From positions 1-18,360 of the forward strand of contig CAZJMH010000012.1 of the NCBI GenBank assembly GCA_964547295.1: DNA of 18,360 nt, written 5' to 3'. Position 1 is the stretch's first letter, and each line of letters opens with the position of its first letter. A program made the translations under genes and the position numbers. Below are positions 6,466 through 13,494 of the stretch, one piece after another. This DNA is from CAYSLZ01 sp964547295. GTDB lineage: Bacteria; Patescibacteriota; Microgenomatia; UBA12405; JAHJSD01. The notes under the pieces were generated by a model. That model was not told the DNA's origin, did not search any database, and saw only the letters and a list, made by a program, of their open reading frames with translations.

Positions 6466-9465
6466 TTATTTCCAGGCGTCGCAGAGAAGTTTAAATTCGC
6501 ACCAATTACAGGGGAAAGGAGTGCCTGGTTTAGGTGGAAAACTGCTTTTTTCGATTTCTTGAGCAGTGGAAATAATTTTTTCTCTCAATTCCTCAATATC
6601 CTTTTTTGTTCGTTTACTGGATAGTTTTACCCCTTTTTTTAAAAAATAAAGACTGAGATTTATCTTTTCAACTGGTCTTTGCCAGGAAAAATTCTCGGCA
6701 ATAGAAACTGCTAAAGCATATAAAGTTAGTTGGTCATTATGGTCCACGTCTTTTTGCTTAGGTATTCGACTGCCGGTTTTATAATCAATTATTTCTACTT
6801 TTTCGTCGTCTAAAATATCAGCTCGGTCAATGACCCCGCCGATTTTTAAATCCGGGTTAATTTTTAAACTAAACGGTTGTTCTAAAGCGGCAATATTTGG
6901 CAGTGGTTTGTCTGCTAATTCTTTTTGATAATAAGCAGCGAGCATATTTTCAGCTTCTTTTTTAGCTTCTTTCTCTTGAATTTTATTTTTAAAGCCGTTT
7001 GACAACCAGTTTTCTTCAAGAATCTCAATTATCTTCTTCTCGCTTAACTTTTTTTCAGCTGTTATTTGTCGTTGATAAAAATCTTTTAAAGTTTGGTGAA
7101 CAACACTACCGATGGTTTGCGCTGGAGACGGAGGCGACGGCAGTTTAATAATGTATTTGTATTTATACTGCAGTGGGCAGATATCAAAAGAATCCATTTG
7201 AGAAAAAGATAAATAATTTACCGGCTGGTTAAGTTTCACCGGTTTAGATTTTTCTTCTGGTTTCTGCCAGGAAAATAAAGGAGTTTGCTGCGCCCGTCTG
7301 CTTACAGAGCTTGCGGCGGGGTGTTTGTCAAGAAGATTTTTAACCCTTTTTTTGCCAAGGGCTTCATCAATAAAAGGCGATAGTTTTTTTTGTCGCTTGG
7401 CATCACCGTAATATTTGGCTCCGCTAAAATAAAGCTGGTCCATTGCTCTGGTCATACCGACATAAAATAATCGTCTTTCTTCCTGTTCATGATAATCGCC
7501 TACAGGCAGGTATTCCTTAATTAAAACTTCTGGTATGGGAATTTTTTCCCGCCGCCTCATTGACGGAAAACGGCGGTTAACCAAATTAACCATAAAAACA
7601 ACTGGAAATTCCAAGCCTTTAGATGAATGGACAGTAATAATGTTAACAGCGTTGTTTTCTGTCCAATCCATATCAGCGGCAACCGGGCTTTCACCCATTT
7701 CCAGTCTAAGCATTATCCAGTTCAACAAATGAAAAACCAAAACGTTGTCATTATTGGTTTCAAAGGCTTTTACTTTTTCAAAAAATTTGGCCAGGTTTAA
7801 GGCTTGCCGGTGGTCGTTTTCTGTCTTTGGATTAAGGAGTGATTTCAACCAGCCGCTGTCTTCAACAAAATAATATAAAATTTGGCCACCGGTCTCCTTT
7901 GGTAAAAGTTCAAGGTGGCGGTGGATCATCGAAATCAGTTTATTCATGCCGCTATCAACCTCCGAGGATCCTTCGGAACCTCGCAGGTTTTGGGTTTTCA
8001 GGTTTTCCTTGCCGTTTTGCAGGTTTTTAGCCTCAGCGGCTTCAAAAAGGGACAGATTTTCTCTTTTTGCTTGACTGCGGAGAAGTGCTAAATTCCTGGC
8101 TGAAATATCAAAAATTGGCATTGAGGCAACTTGAAAAAAAGCAATATCATCCATTGGGTCGATAAGCAGTTTTAGATAAGCAATCAGGTTTTTAATTTCC
8201 GGCTGACGGAACAACTGGCCGGGGCCCAAAAACTGGTAGGGGATACCCCGGCGGGTTAAGGCTCTGATAAACGACTGCGAATGGTTATTTGCCCGCACTA
8301 AAATTGCAAAATCTTTATAGTCATAGGTTTTAGTTTTTAGCTTTGAGTTTTTAGCTGTTAGTTGTTCAATGGTTTGAACAACTAACTCCGCTTCATTCTC
8401 ACCTGATTCCGGGAAAAACAAACCGATTTCTTCGCCGGTCAAATTTCTCGCGCTTTTTAAATTTTTGGAGATGCCGAGTTTTGATTCTAAAGTATCAGGA
8501 TTATTTTTTTGTATCAATTGATAAGCGTGATCAAGAATAATTTGTGTTGACCGGTAGTTTTTAGTCAAGACGACTGTTTTTGATTCTTTATAGTCTTTTT
8601 TAAAAGAGAGAATGTTGGAAATTGCCGCCCCCCGGAATTTGTATATTGACTGGCTGTCATCGCCGGTTACGGTTAAATTCGGATTTTCATTAGGCGGGGC
8701 AAGTAACTTTATCAACTCATATTGGCTGATATTGGTATCTTGAAACTCGTCAACCAAAATAAATTTAAATTTAGATTTGTAATCTTGTAAAACATTCGGA
8801 CGCTGACGAAAAAGTTTAAGGGTGTAATTAATCAGATCGCTGAAGTCAAAAAGGCCTTTTTCTTCCTTGATCTGCTGGTATTTTTTAAAAGTCTTTGCTA
8901 GTTCAATAGTTTTTTCGGCCTCCAGCTTTTCTTCAACGCTGTTTGATTTTTTAATTAATTTTTGGGCATATTCAATATATTGTCCGGGGGAAATATCCTC
9001 GTCACGTAATCGGGAAAAGTGATTAATAATCCCGCCCAGAAATTTATCCGGGGCCGATACCGGGCGGAAATATTTTAGGTTAAATTCATATAAATGTTGG
9101 TTAAGAAAAAGAACCGTTTCCGCTTGGGTCATTAATTTAAAATTCGGGTTAAGACCGATATGGTGGGCTTCATCTCGAAGAATTCGGTCGCCAAAAGAAT
9201 GGAAAGTAGATATCCAGTACTGGGCATAGCCAAGCGGCATTGCTTGGTCAACTCTCTCTTCCATTTCTTTGGCTGCTTTGTCAGTAAAAGTTAAAGCTAA
9301 AACTTGTGAGGGATTAAGGCCCTCTTTAGTGACCAGCCATTTAATCCTCTCGGTAATTACTGTAGTTTTTCCGGTTCCGGCCCCGGCGATAACCAGCAGT
9401 GGCCCTTTTTGATAATTTACTGCCTTTCTTTGTTCTTTGTTTAACTTTATTTTCTTATTGGCCAT
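6466..9465 (-). CDS. UvrD/AddA-like helicase fused to a RecB-type Fe-S nuclease
   Basis: A 999-aa fusion. The N-terminal 700 residues are an SF1A helicase: Walker A AGAGTGKT (27-34), TFTDKAAKEMEE, STFHSFGDRILR, LVDEFQDT, TGDDSQSIYKFRGA, NYRSTQIIL, TVHSSKGLEFPVVF and FYVGMTRAMDQLYF. The C-terminal 240 residues are a PD-(D/E)XK nuclease: YLSFSQMDSFDICP, H in GSVVHQTL, D880 in GVIDRAD, D894 and K896 in IDYKTG, and DQLTLYALAV. Cys763 with C986, C989 and C995 (C-x2-C-x5-C) matches the [4Fe-4S] staple of AddB/AdnAB nucleases. The family resects double-strand breaks for recombination; here one chain carries both activities, most like AdnA or AdnB. The start overlaps the mscS stop by 11 bp, so they form an operon. 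Three non-conserved segments are repeat-derived (8324-8386, 7957-7989, possibly 7291-7321). Confidence 0.9.
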   Translation of the reverse strand: MANKKIKLNKEQRKAVNYQKGPLLVIAGAGTGKTTVITERIKWLVTKEGLNPSQVLALTFTDKAAKEMEERVDQAMPLGYAQYWISTFHSFGDRILRDEAHHIGLNPNFKLMTQAETVLFLNQHLYEFNLKYFRPVSAPDKFLGGIINHFSRLRDEDISPGQYIEYAQKLIKKSNSVEEKLEAEKTIELAKTFKKYQQIKEEKGLFDFSDLINYTLKLFRQRPNVLQDYKSKFKFILVDEFQDTNISQYELIKLLAPPNENPNLTVTGDDSQSIYKFRGAAISNILSFKKDYKESKTVVLTKNYRSTQIILDHAYQLIQKNNPDTLESKLGISKNLKSARNLTGEEIGLFFPESGENEAELVVQTIEQLTAKNSKLKTKTYDYKDFAILVRANNHSQSFIRALTRRGIPYQFLGPGQLFRQPEIKNLIAYLKLLIDPMDDIAFFQVASMPIFDISARNLALLRSQAKRENLSLFEAAEAKNLQNGKENLKTQNLRGSEGSSEVDSGMNKLISMIHRHLELLPKETGGQILYYFVEDSGWLKSLLNPKTENDHRQALNLAKFFEKVKAFETNNDNVLVFHLLNWIMLRLEMGESPVAADMDWTENNAVNIITVHSSKGLEFPVVFMVNLVNRRFPSMRRREKIPIPEVLIKEYLPVGDYHEQEERRLFYVGMTRAMDQLYFSGAKYYGDAKRQKKLSPFIDEALGKKRVKNLLDKHPAASSVSRRAQQTPLFSWQKPEEKSKPVKLNQPVNYLSFSQMDSFDICPLQYKYKYIIKLPSPPSPAQTIGSVVHQTLKDFYQRQITAEKKLSEKKIIEILEENWLSNGFKNKIQEKEAKKEAENMLAAYYQKELADKPLPNIAALEQPFSLKINPDLKIGGVIDRADILDDEKVEIIDYKTGSRIPKQKDVDHNDQLTLYALAVSIAENFSWQRPVEKINLSLYFLKKGVKLSSKRTKKDIEELREKIISTAQEIEKSSFPPKPGTPFPCNWCEFKLLCDAWK
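7957..7989. repeat. Palindromic element, copy inside the helicase-nuclease gene
   Basis: Arms AACCTCCGAGGAT (7957-7969) and AACCTCGCAGGTT (7977-7989) flank CCTTCGG. Reverse-complemented they match the arms of the 5381-5416 element at 25 of 26 positions; only the spacer differs. It is read in frame as NLRGSEGSSEV in a loop that is not conserved in UvrD helicases. Confidence 0.75.
8324..8365 (-). repeat. Six tandem degenerate heptads inside the helicase-nuclease gene
   Basis: Six consecutive 7-bp units with plus-strand consensus TAGYTTT (first TAGGTTT, then TAGTTTT). On the coding strand they encode LTAKNSKLKTKT, a Lys-rich spacer just before the conserved DFAILVRANN block. The array runs into the inverted repeat at 8357-8386. 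Confidence 0.65.
8357..8386. repeat. Perfect 13-bp inverted repeat within the coding sequence
   Basis: GTTAGTTGTTCAA (8357-8369), loop TGGT (8370-8373), TTGAACAACTAAC (8374-8386). The hairpin lies wholly inside the reading frame and encodes ELVVQTIEQLT. One arm overlaps the last heptads. Confidence 0.85.
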
Positions 9466-9958
9466 TATTTATTTTTGTGATTGTGGAAATAGAGGAGTTT
9501 GGAATAATATGAATATTGCCGTCTTTAGATTTAAGGGTTATTGTCCGAAGGTCAATTTTAGTAACTTTGCCTTTTTTTGAACCGACTTCTATTTTATCGC
9601 CAACATTAAACCGGTTTTCAATTAAAATGAATATGCCGGTAATTAAATCGCTGGCCAAGCTTTTTGCACCCATACCGATAGCTAGGCCAATAATTCCAGC
9701 TCCGGTAATCAGGGGAAGGATATCAAATCCAAGTTCAGTAAGAATAAGGAGAAGAGCAATAAAATTAATAATTATCCGAGTTGATTCTCGGATTAAGCTA
9801 ACCAATGTTTTAACTCTTGGCTTATCTTTTTTAACTAACTTTTTAACAGTAATAATAGTTATTTTTTGAACAATATAGGCACTAATGATAATGATGCCAA
9901 TTTTAATTGATTTTTGTATTATTTGATTAAATAAGGCTGGACCAATAAAATCCCTCAT
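9455..9958 (-). CDS. Small mechanosensitive ion channel, MscS family
   Basis: A 167-aa membrane protein. Three hydrophobic segments are seen: about residues 17-40 (IKIGIIIISAYIVQK), 60-80 (IINFIALLLILTELG) and the pore-lining TM3 at about 84-108, with the family pattern GAGIIGLAIGMGAKSLASDL. It continues into the MscS beta domain (ENRFNVGDKIEVGSKKGKV, RTITLKSKDGNIHIIPNSSI). MscS opens under membrane tension to release solutes in hypo-osmotic shock. E. coli MscS has 286 residues; here the protein stops at the end of the beta domain, and the alpha/beta cage is missing, a minimal form. The ATG at 9958 lies 6 nt after an extended -10 box. Its end overlaps the helicase-nuclease start; a functional link with that gene is not obvious. 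Confidence 0.85.
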   Translation of the reverse strand: MRDFIGPALFNQIIQKSIKIGIIIISAYIVQKITIITVKKLVKKDKPRVKTLVSLIRESTRIIINFIALLLILTELGFDILPLITGAGIIGLAIGMGAKSLASDLITGIFILIENRFNVGDKIEVGSKKGKVTKIDLRTITLKSKDGNIHIIPNSSISTITKINNGQ

Positions 9959-9964
9959 AGCTGT

Positions 9965-9973
9965 AATTTATCA
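9965..9973 (-). promoter_or_regulatory. Extended -10 promoter of the mscS operon
   Basis: On the minus strand TG-A-TAAATT ends 6 nt before the mscS ATG. It is back to back with the plus-strand promoter of the next gene, both within 38 bp. Confidence 0.45.
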
Positions 9974-9984
9974 TATTTTAACGC

Positions 9985-9990
9985 TACAAT
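9985..9990 (+). promoter_or_regulatory. -10 box of the small membrane protein gene
   Basis: TACAAT ends 6 nt before the ATG at 9997, the same spacing as at mscS, obg and the hydrolase gene. No clear -35 box is seen. Confidence 0.4.
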
Positions 9991-9996
9991 AAAATT

Positions 9997-10317
9997 ATGA
10001 GGCGGGGAACAAAAAAAAAGTTAATTAATTGGCTGATTTATTTTTCAGCAATAATATTTTGGTCGATTTTCTGGTTAATGGTTTTCTTTTTACCGCCAGC
10101 AAATTATTGGCGGATAGCCGGCTTATTATTTAGTCTCTTTATTAGTATTAACCTTACTTTTTATCTTCTATCGAATAATTTTGTTTGGAGTATAGTTGCT
10201 TCACTTTATTTTATTAGTCTTTTAGTTTTACAGCTAATACGTCAACTTCATTGGTTAAACATAATTCTGCTCTCTGCCCTTTGTTTGGCAATTATCTATC
10301 ACCAAAATAGGGCTTGA
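9997..10317 (+). CDS. Small hypothetical membrane protein
   Basis: A 106-aa protein I do not recognise. It starts with a basic patch (MRRGTKKK) and then shows three to four hydrophobic segments: about 11-32, 38-58, 61-82 and 86-101. The positive N-terminus suggests it faces the cytoplasm. There are no conserved polar motifs hinting at catalysis. The only TGA stop of the window ends it, and this TGA lies inside the -35 hexamer of the hrcA promoter. Read-through from its promoter would enter the heat-shock operon, so it may contribute constitutive transcription there (inference). Confidence 0.6.
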   Translation: MRRGTKKKLINWLIYFSAIIFWSIFWLMVFFLPPANYWRIAGLLFSLFISINLTFYLLSNNFVWSIVASLYFISLLVLQLIRQLHWLNIILLSALCLAIIYHQNRA

Positions 10318-10342
10318 CATTAATTAGCAGTCGTGATAAATT
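10314..10342 (+). promoter_or_regulatory. Promoter of the hrcA-grpE-dnaK-dnaJ operon
   Basis: A perfect -35 TTGACA (10314-10319), a 17-bp spacer and TAAATT (10337-10342). Transcription should begin near 10349, about 4 nt before the hrcA ATG. The spacer and -10 box are covered by the CIRCE-like operator. Confidence 0.7.
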
Positions 10343-10350
10343 ATTGCTAA
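10324..10350. promoter_or_regulatory. CIRCE-like operator (HrcA binding site)
   Basis: TTAGCAGTC-N9-TATTGCTAA has exactly the 9-9-9 layout of the CIRCE element TTAGCACTC-N9-GAGTGCTAA, matching 8 of 9 bases on the left and 7 of 9 on the right. It overlaps the -10 box and ends 2 nt before the hrcA ATG, so HrcA bound here would block RNA polymerase. This predicts autoregulated, heat-inducible expression of the chaperone operon. Confidence 0.85.
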
Positions 10351-10352
10351 TA

Positions 10353-11084
10353 ATGGCTCAATTAACAAACCGCCAAGTAAAGATACTTAAAGCAGTTGTT
10401 GAAGAATTTATTGAAACCGCAGAACCTGTGGGTAGTGCAACTCTTGAAAAAAAATATAATTTTGATGTTTCTCCAGCAACCATCAGAACAGAAATGAGTC
10501 AATTGACTCAATTTGGTTATTTTAAAAAGCCCCATCCTTCAGCTGGGCGAATGCCGACTTCAATGGCTTTAAAATATTATGTTCGTAATTTAATGGCTCC
10601 AGATAAACTTTCAGTTGCCCAGGAAGTAGGAGTTAAAGAAAAAATATGGGATTTTCGTCATGACTTTGAGAAATTAATGGAAGAGGCAACAAAAGAACTT
10701 TCTAAAAGAACTCAAACTTTGGCTTTATCTACTACTGAAAAGGGTGATTTTTATGCTTACGGTATGGCTAACTTACTTGATTATAAAGAATTTTTTGATA
10801 TTGATGTTACTAGAACAGTTTTAACCCTAATGGATAGGGCTGATTACTGGGTGAAGGTAGTTAACCGAACTTTTTCAACTGAAATAGAACAACCTTTTTA
10901 TTTATTAATTGGTGAAGAGTTGGAGAGAGAGTTTTTAGAACCCTGTGGCTTTATTTACCAGACTTATGAGGCCGATCCTTATCGCGGGGTTATCGGGGTA
11001 ATTGGCCCAGCCCGTTTACCTTATTCAAAAATAGTTCCTTTAGTTGATTATGTTGCTAATTTATTAAGTGAATATGGTGAATAA
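10353..11084 (+). CDS. hrcA: Heat-shock repressor HrcA, short form
   Basis: A 243-aa HrcA, the repressor that binds CIRCE and is released on heat shock when GroEL or other chaperones are titrated. The N-terminal winged helix is well conserved (LTNRQVKILKAVVEEFIETAEPVGS, SPATIRTEMSQL, PHPSAGRMPTSMALKYYV), as is the C-terminal end (YRGVIGVIGPARLPYSKIVPLVDYV). Typical HrcA has about 340 residues; some 100 residues of the middle, including the inserted dimerisation domain and part of the GAF-like domain, are missing. The start is the ATG at 10353: an in-frame TTG at 10314 is really part of the -35 box. It heads the operon and its stop overlaps the grpE start region. Confidence 0.92.
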   Translation: MAQLTNRQVKILKAVVEEFIETAEPVGSATLEKKYNFDVSPATIRTEMSQLTQFGYFKKPHPSAGRMPTSMALKYYVRNLMAPDKLSVAQEVGVKEKIWDFRHDFEKLMEEATKELSKRTQTLALSTTEKGDFYAYGMANLLDYKEFFDIDVTRTVLTLMDRADYWVKVVNRTFSTEIEQPFYLLIGEELEREFLEPCGFIYQTYEADPYRGVIGVIGPARLPYSKIVPLVDYVANLLSEYGE

Positions 11085-11100
11085 AAATATGGTGAATAAA
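11071..11100 (+). repeat. 15-bp perfect tandem duplication at the hrcA/grpE junction
   Basis: AATATGGTGAATAAA occurs twice without a gap (11071-11085 and 11086-11100). The first copy holds the hrcA stop (TAA 11082-11084) and an ATG for grpE (11074); the second repeats the ATG (11089). As 15 is a multiple of 3, both ATGs are in the grpE frame. Confidence 0.9.
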
Positions 11101-11598
11101 AAGAATAATAAAACTAAAAAAGGAAAAGTAAAAAGTAAAAGAAGAGAAGATAATAATGATTTGAATAGAAGAGTTGACGAGTTAGAATGTCAACTAAAGC
11201 AAGCTTTAGCTGACTATCATAATTTATCCAAGCGGATAGAAAAAAAACAACAAACATGGCGTGACCGAGCCGCAGCACGTTTAATTGATAAGATTCTTGA
11301 TGTTTATGATGACTTTCTTTTAGCTGAAAAAGAATTAGAAGATAAGGGTTTGTCAATGGCAGTAAACCAGTTTTGGTCAGTTTTAGCCAGTGAAGGAGTT
11401 GAAAAAATTAAACTGGAGGGTAAAGAATTTGACGCCGACCTGATGGATTGTGTTAAGATGGTTAATGGTGAAAAAAATCAAGTTATTGATATTATTAGAA
11501 CTGGTTATTTATTAAATGGTGAAGTTATTCGGCCGGCAAAAGTAACTGTCGGCAAAGGTCCCGTAGAACAGGACAAAAAGGAAAATAAAGATGAGTAA
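11074..11598 (+). CDS. grpE: Nucleotide exchange factor GrpE
   Basis: GrpE releases ADP from DnaK and so resets the chaperone cycle. After a very Lys/Asn-rich head (about residues 1-28) comes the long dimerising helix (NDLNRRVDELECQLKQALAD, YHNLSKRIEKK), and then the family C-terminal block VKMVNGEKNQVIDIIRTGYL with LNGEVIRPAKVTVGK. The length (174 aa) is within the family range. Two start codons in a 15-bp duplication are possible: ATG 11074 overlaps the hrcA stop, ATG 11089 gives 169 aa; neither has a Shine-Dalgarno. Overlap with hrcA would fit translational coupling. Its last 8 nt overlap the dnaK start (ATGAGTAA). Confidence 0.92.
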   Translation: MVNKNMVNKKNNKTKKGKVKSKRREDNNDLNRRVDELECQLKQALADYHNLSKRIEKKQQTWRDRAAARLIDKILDVYDDFLLAEKELEDKGLSMAVNQFWSVLASEGVEKIKLEGKEFDADLMDCVKMVNGEKNQVIDIIRTGYLLNGEVIRPAKVTVGKGPVEQDKKENKDE

Positions 11599-13477
11599 AA
11601 CAATTGGAATTGATTTAGGAACAACTAACTCCTGTGTTTCAGTAATGGAAGCAGGTAAGCCAAAAGTTATCCCGACTAGTGAGGGAGGCAATTTAATTCC
11701 CTCGGTAGTTAATCCACTAGAAGGGTTGGTTGGTGAATTAGCTAAGCGCCAGATGGTTTTAAACCCCAAAAACACAATTTATGCAATAAAAAGGTTGATT
11801 GGTCGGCGTTATGACAGTGATGAAGTTAAAAAAGCCAAAAAAATGGTTCCTTATCAAATTGTTAAGGATAAAAACGGTATGGCGGCGATAAAAGTTGAAG
11901 AAAAATCTTATACCCCTCAGGAAATATCAGCAAAAATACTTCAAAAGGCAAAAACAGATGCTGAAGAATATTTGGGTGAAAAAATAGATAAGGCTGTAAT
12001 TACTGTTCCTGCTTATTTTGATGATTCTCAGCGCCAAGCTACTAAACAGGCAGGAAAAATTGCCGGTTTGGAAGTTGCCCGGATTGTTAATGAGCCGACC
12101 GCAGCGGCTTTGGCTTATGGACTTGATAAAAAGCAGGGCGAAGTAATTGCTGTTTACGATTTGGGCGGCGGAACTTTTGATATTTCTATTTTAGAAATCG
12201 GTGACGGTGTTTTTGAGGTTAAAGCAACTAACGGCGATACATTTTTGGGTGGTGAAGATTTTGACCAACGTATAATTGACTGGTCTTTAGAAGAGTTTGG
12301 CAAAAAAGAGAATATTAATTTAAAAGATGATGATCAAGCAATGCAGCGGTTAAAAGAGGCCGCTGAAAAAGCCAAAAAAGAGTTATCAACTAAACAGGAA
12401 ACAGAAATTAATTTGCCTTTTATTACCCAAAAAGAAGGAAAGCCGGTTCACCTGGAGTTAAAACTAACCCGGTCAAAACTAGAACAGCTTACCGGAGATT
12501 TGATTAAAAAAACAATTGAGCCGGTAAAAAAATGTCTTGATGATGCTGGTTTAAAAACAAGCGACATCGACGAGATTATTATGGTTGGCGGACAGACAAG
12601 AATGCCGAAAATTCAGCAGACAGTCAAAGAATTTTTTGGCAAAGATTTAAATAAATCAGTAAACCCTGATGAGGTTGTTGCTGTTGGAGCGGCAATTCAG
12701 GCGGCGGTAATCAGCGGCGAAGTGAAAGATGTTTTATTGCTCGATGTTACTCCACTTACTTTGGGAATTGAAACCATGGGTGGGGTTATGACCCCTTTGA
12801 TTGATCGGAATACAACTGTTCCTGTTGACAAATCAAAAATATTTTCAACTGCAGCTGACAATCAGACCCAGGTTGAAATTCATGTTTTGCAAGGTGAACG
12901 GCCAATGGCAGCTGACAATAAATCTTTAGGCCGGTTTATCCTAGATGGGATTCCTCCCGCTCCTCGAGGTATGCCCCAGATAGAAGTTACTTTTAGTATC
13001 GACGCCAACGGCATTTTAAAAGTTACTGCCAAGGACAAAGCAACCGGAAAAAAACAGGATATCGAGATTAAAAATGCCACCCAATTGAAAGAAGAAGAAG
13101 TTGAAGAGATGAGAGAAGAGGCGGAAAAACACGCTAAAGAAGATCAGCGCAGAAAAGAAATAGCAGAGTCTCGCAACAATTTAGATAATGTTATTTTTGC
13201 CGCGGAGAAATTAGTTAGTGATAATAAAGATAAAATTAGTGATCAAGATAAAGAGAAAGTTGAAAAGGCAGTTGACAAGGCGAAAAAGGTTATTGCTGAT
13301 GAAAAAAGCACCAAGCTGGATTATCAAACCACTTCTGAAGAACTAAGTCAGCTTATTCAGCAAATTGGGACGAAAATTCATCAGGCCGGGGCAGAGGAAC
13401 CTCAAAAAGGAGGCGAACAAGTAAAGCCCGAAACTGATAAAAAAGATGATGCTGAAGAAGGAGAAATAGTTGATTAA
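11591..13477 (+). CDS. dnaK: Molecular chaperone DnaK (Hsp70)
   Basis: A 628-aa Hsp70 of normal length. The ATPase domain shows phosphate-1 GIDLGTTNSCVSV, VPAYFDDSQRQATKQAG, phosphate-2 VYDLGGGTFDISIL and the adenosine motif IIMVGGQTRMPKIQ. The interdomain linker is DVLLLDVTPLTLGIET, followed by the substrate-binding beta domain (HVLQGERPMAADNKSLGRF) and the helical lid. The C-terminus is acidic and ends EEGEIVD rather than the usual EEVVD-like tail. DnaK binds exposed hydrophobic segments of client proteins, with DnaJ delivering them and GrpE exchanging nucleotide. The ATG overlaps the grpE stop, so translation is probably coupled; a weak GGA lies about 10 nt upstream. It is the third gene of the CIRCE-controlled operon. 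Confidence 0.98.
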   Translation: MSKTIGIDLGTTNSCVSVMEAGKPKVIPTSEGGNLIPSVVNPLEGLVGELAKRQMVLNPKNTIYAIKRLIGRRYDSDEVKKAKKMVPYQIVKDKNGMAAIKVEEKSYTPQEISAKILQKAKTDAEEYLGEKIDKAVITVPAYFDDSQRQATKQAGKIAGLEVARIVNEPTAAALAYGLDKKQGEVIAVYDLGGGTFDISILEIGDGVFEVKATNGDTFLGGEDFDQRIIDWSLEEFGKKENINLKDDDQAMQRLKEAAEKAKKELSTKQETEINLPFITQKEGKPVHLELKLTRSKLEQLTGDLIKKTIEPVKKCLDDAGLKTSDIDEIIMVGGQTRMPKIQQTVKEFFGKDLNKSVNPDEVVAVGAAIQAAVISGEVKDVLLLDVTPLTLGIETMGGVMTPLIDRNTTVPVDKSKIFSTAADNQTQVEIHVLQGERPMAADNKSLGRFILDGIPPAPRGMPQIEVTFSIDANGILKVTAKDKATGKKQDIEIKNATQLKEEEVEEMREEAEKHAKEDQRRKEIAESRNNLDNVIFAAEKLVSDNKDKISDQDKEKVEKAVDKAKKVIADEKSTKLDYQTTSEELSQLIQQIGTKIHQAGAEEPQKGGEQVKPETDKKDDAEEGEIVD

Positions 13478-13494
13478 AAATTTAGATAATTTTT

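Noticed and set aside
9516..9869. 117-codon plus-strand ORF antisense to mscS
   Set aside because: The minus strand encodes clear MscS motifs; the plus translation is a shadow of them.
10315..10317. TGA read as an amino acid, as in some Patescibacteria
   Set aside because: TGA ends the small membrane protein at a sensible place, and no conserved gene in the window contains an in-frame TGA.
10314..10352. TTG start giving HrcA 13 extra residues
   Set aside because: The TTG is part of the perfect -35 TTGACA; the extra residues would be encoded by the promoter and CIRCE operator, and the family N-terminus begins at the ATG at 10353.
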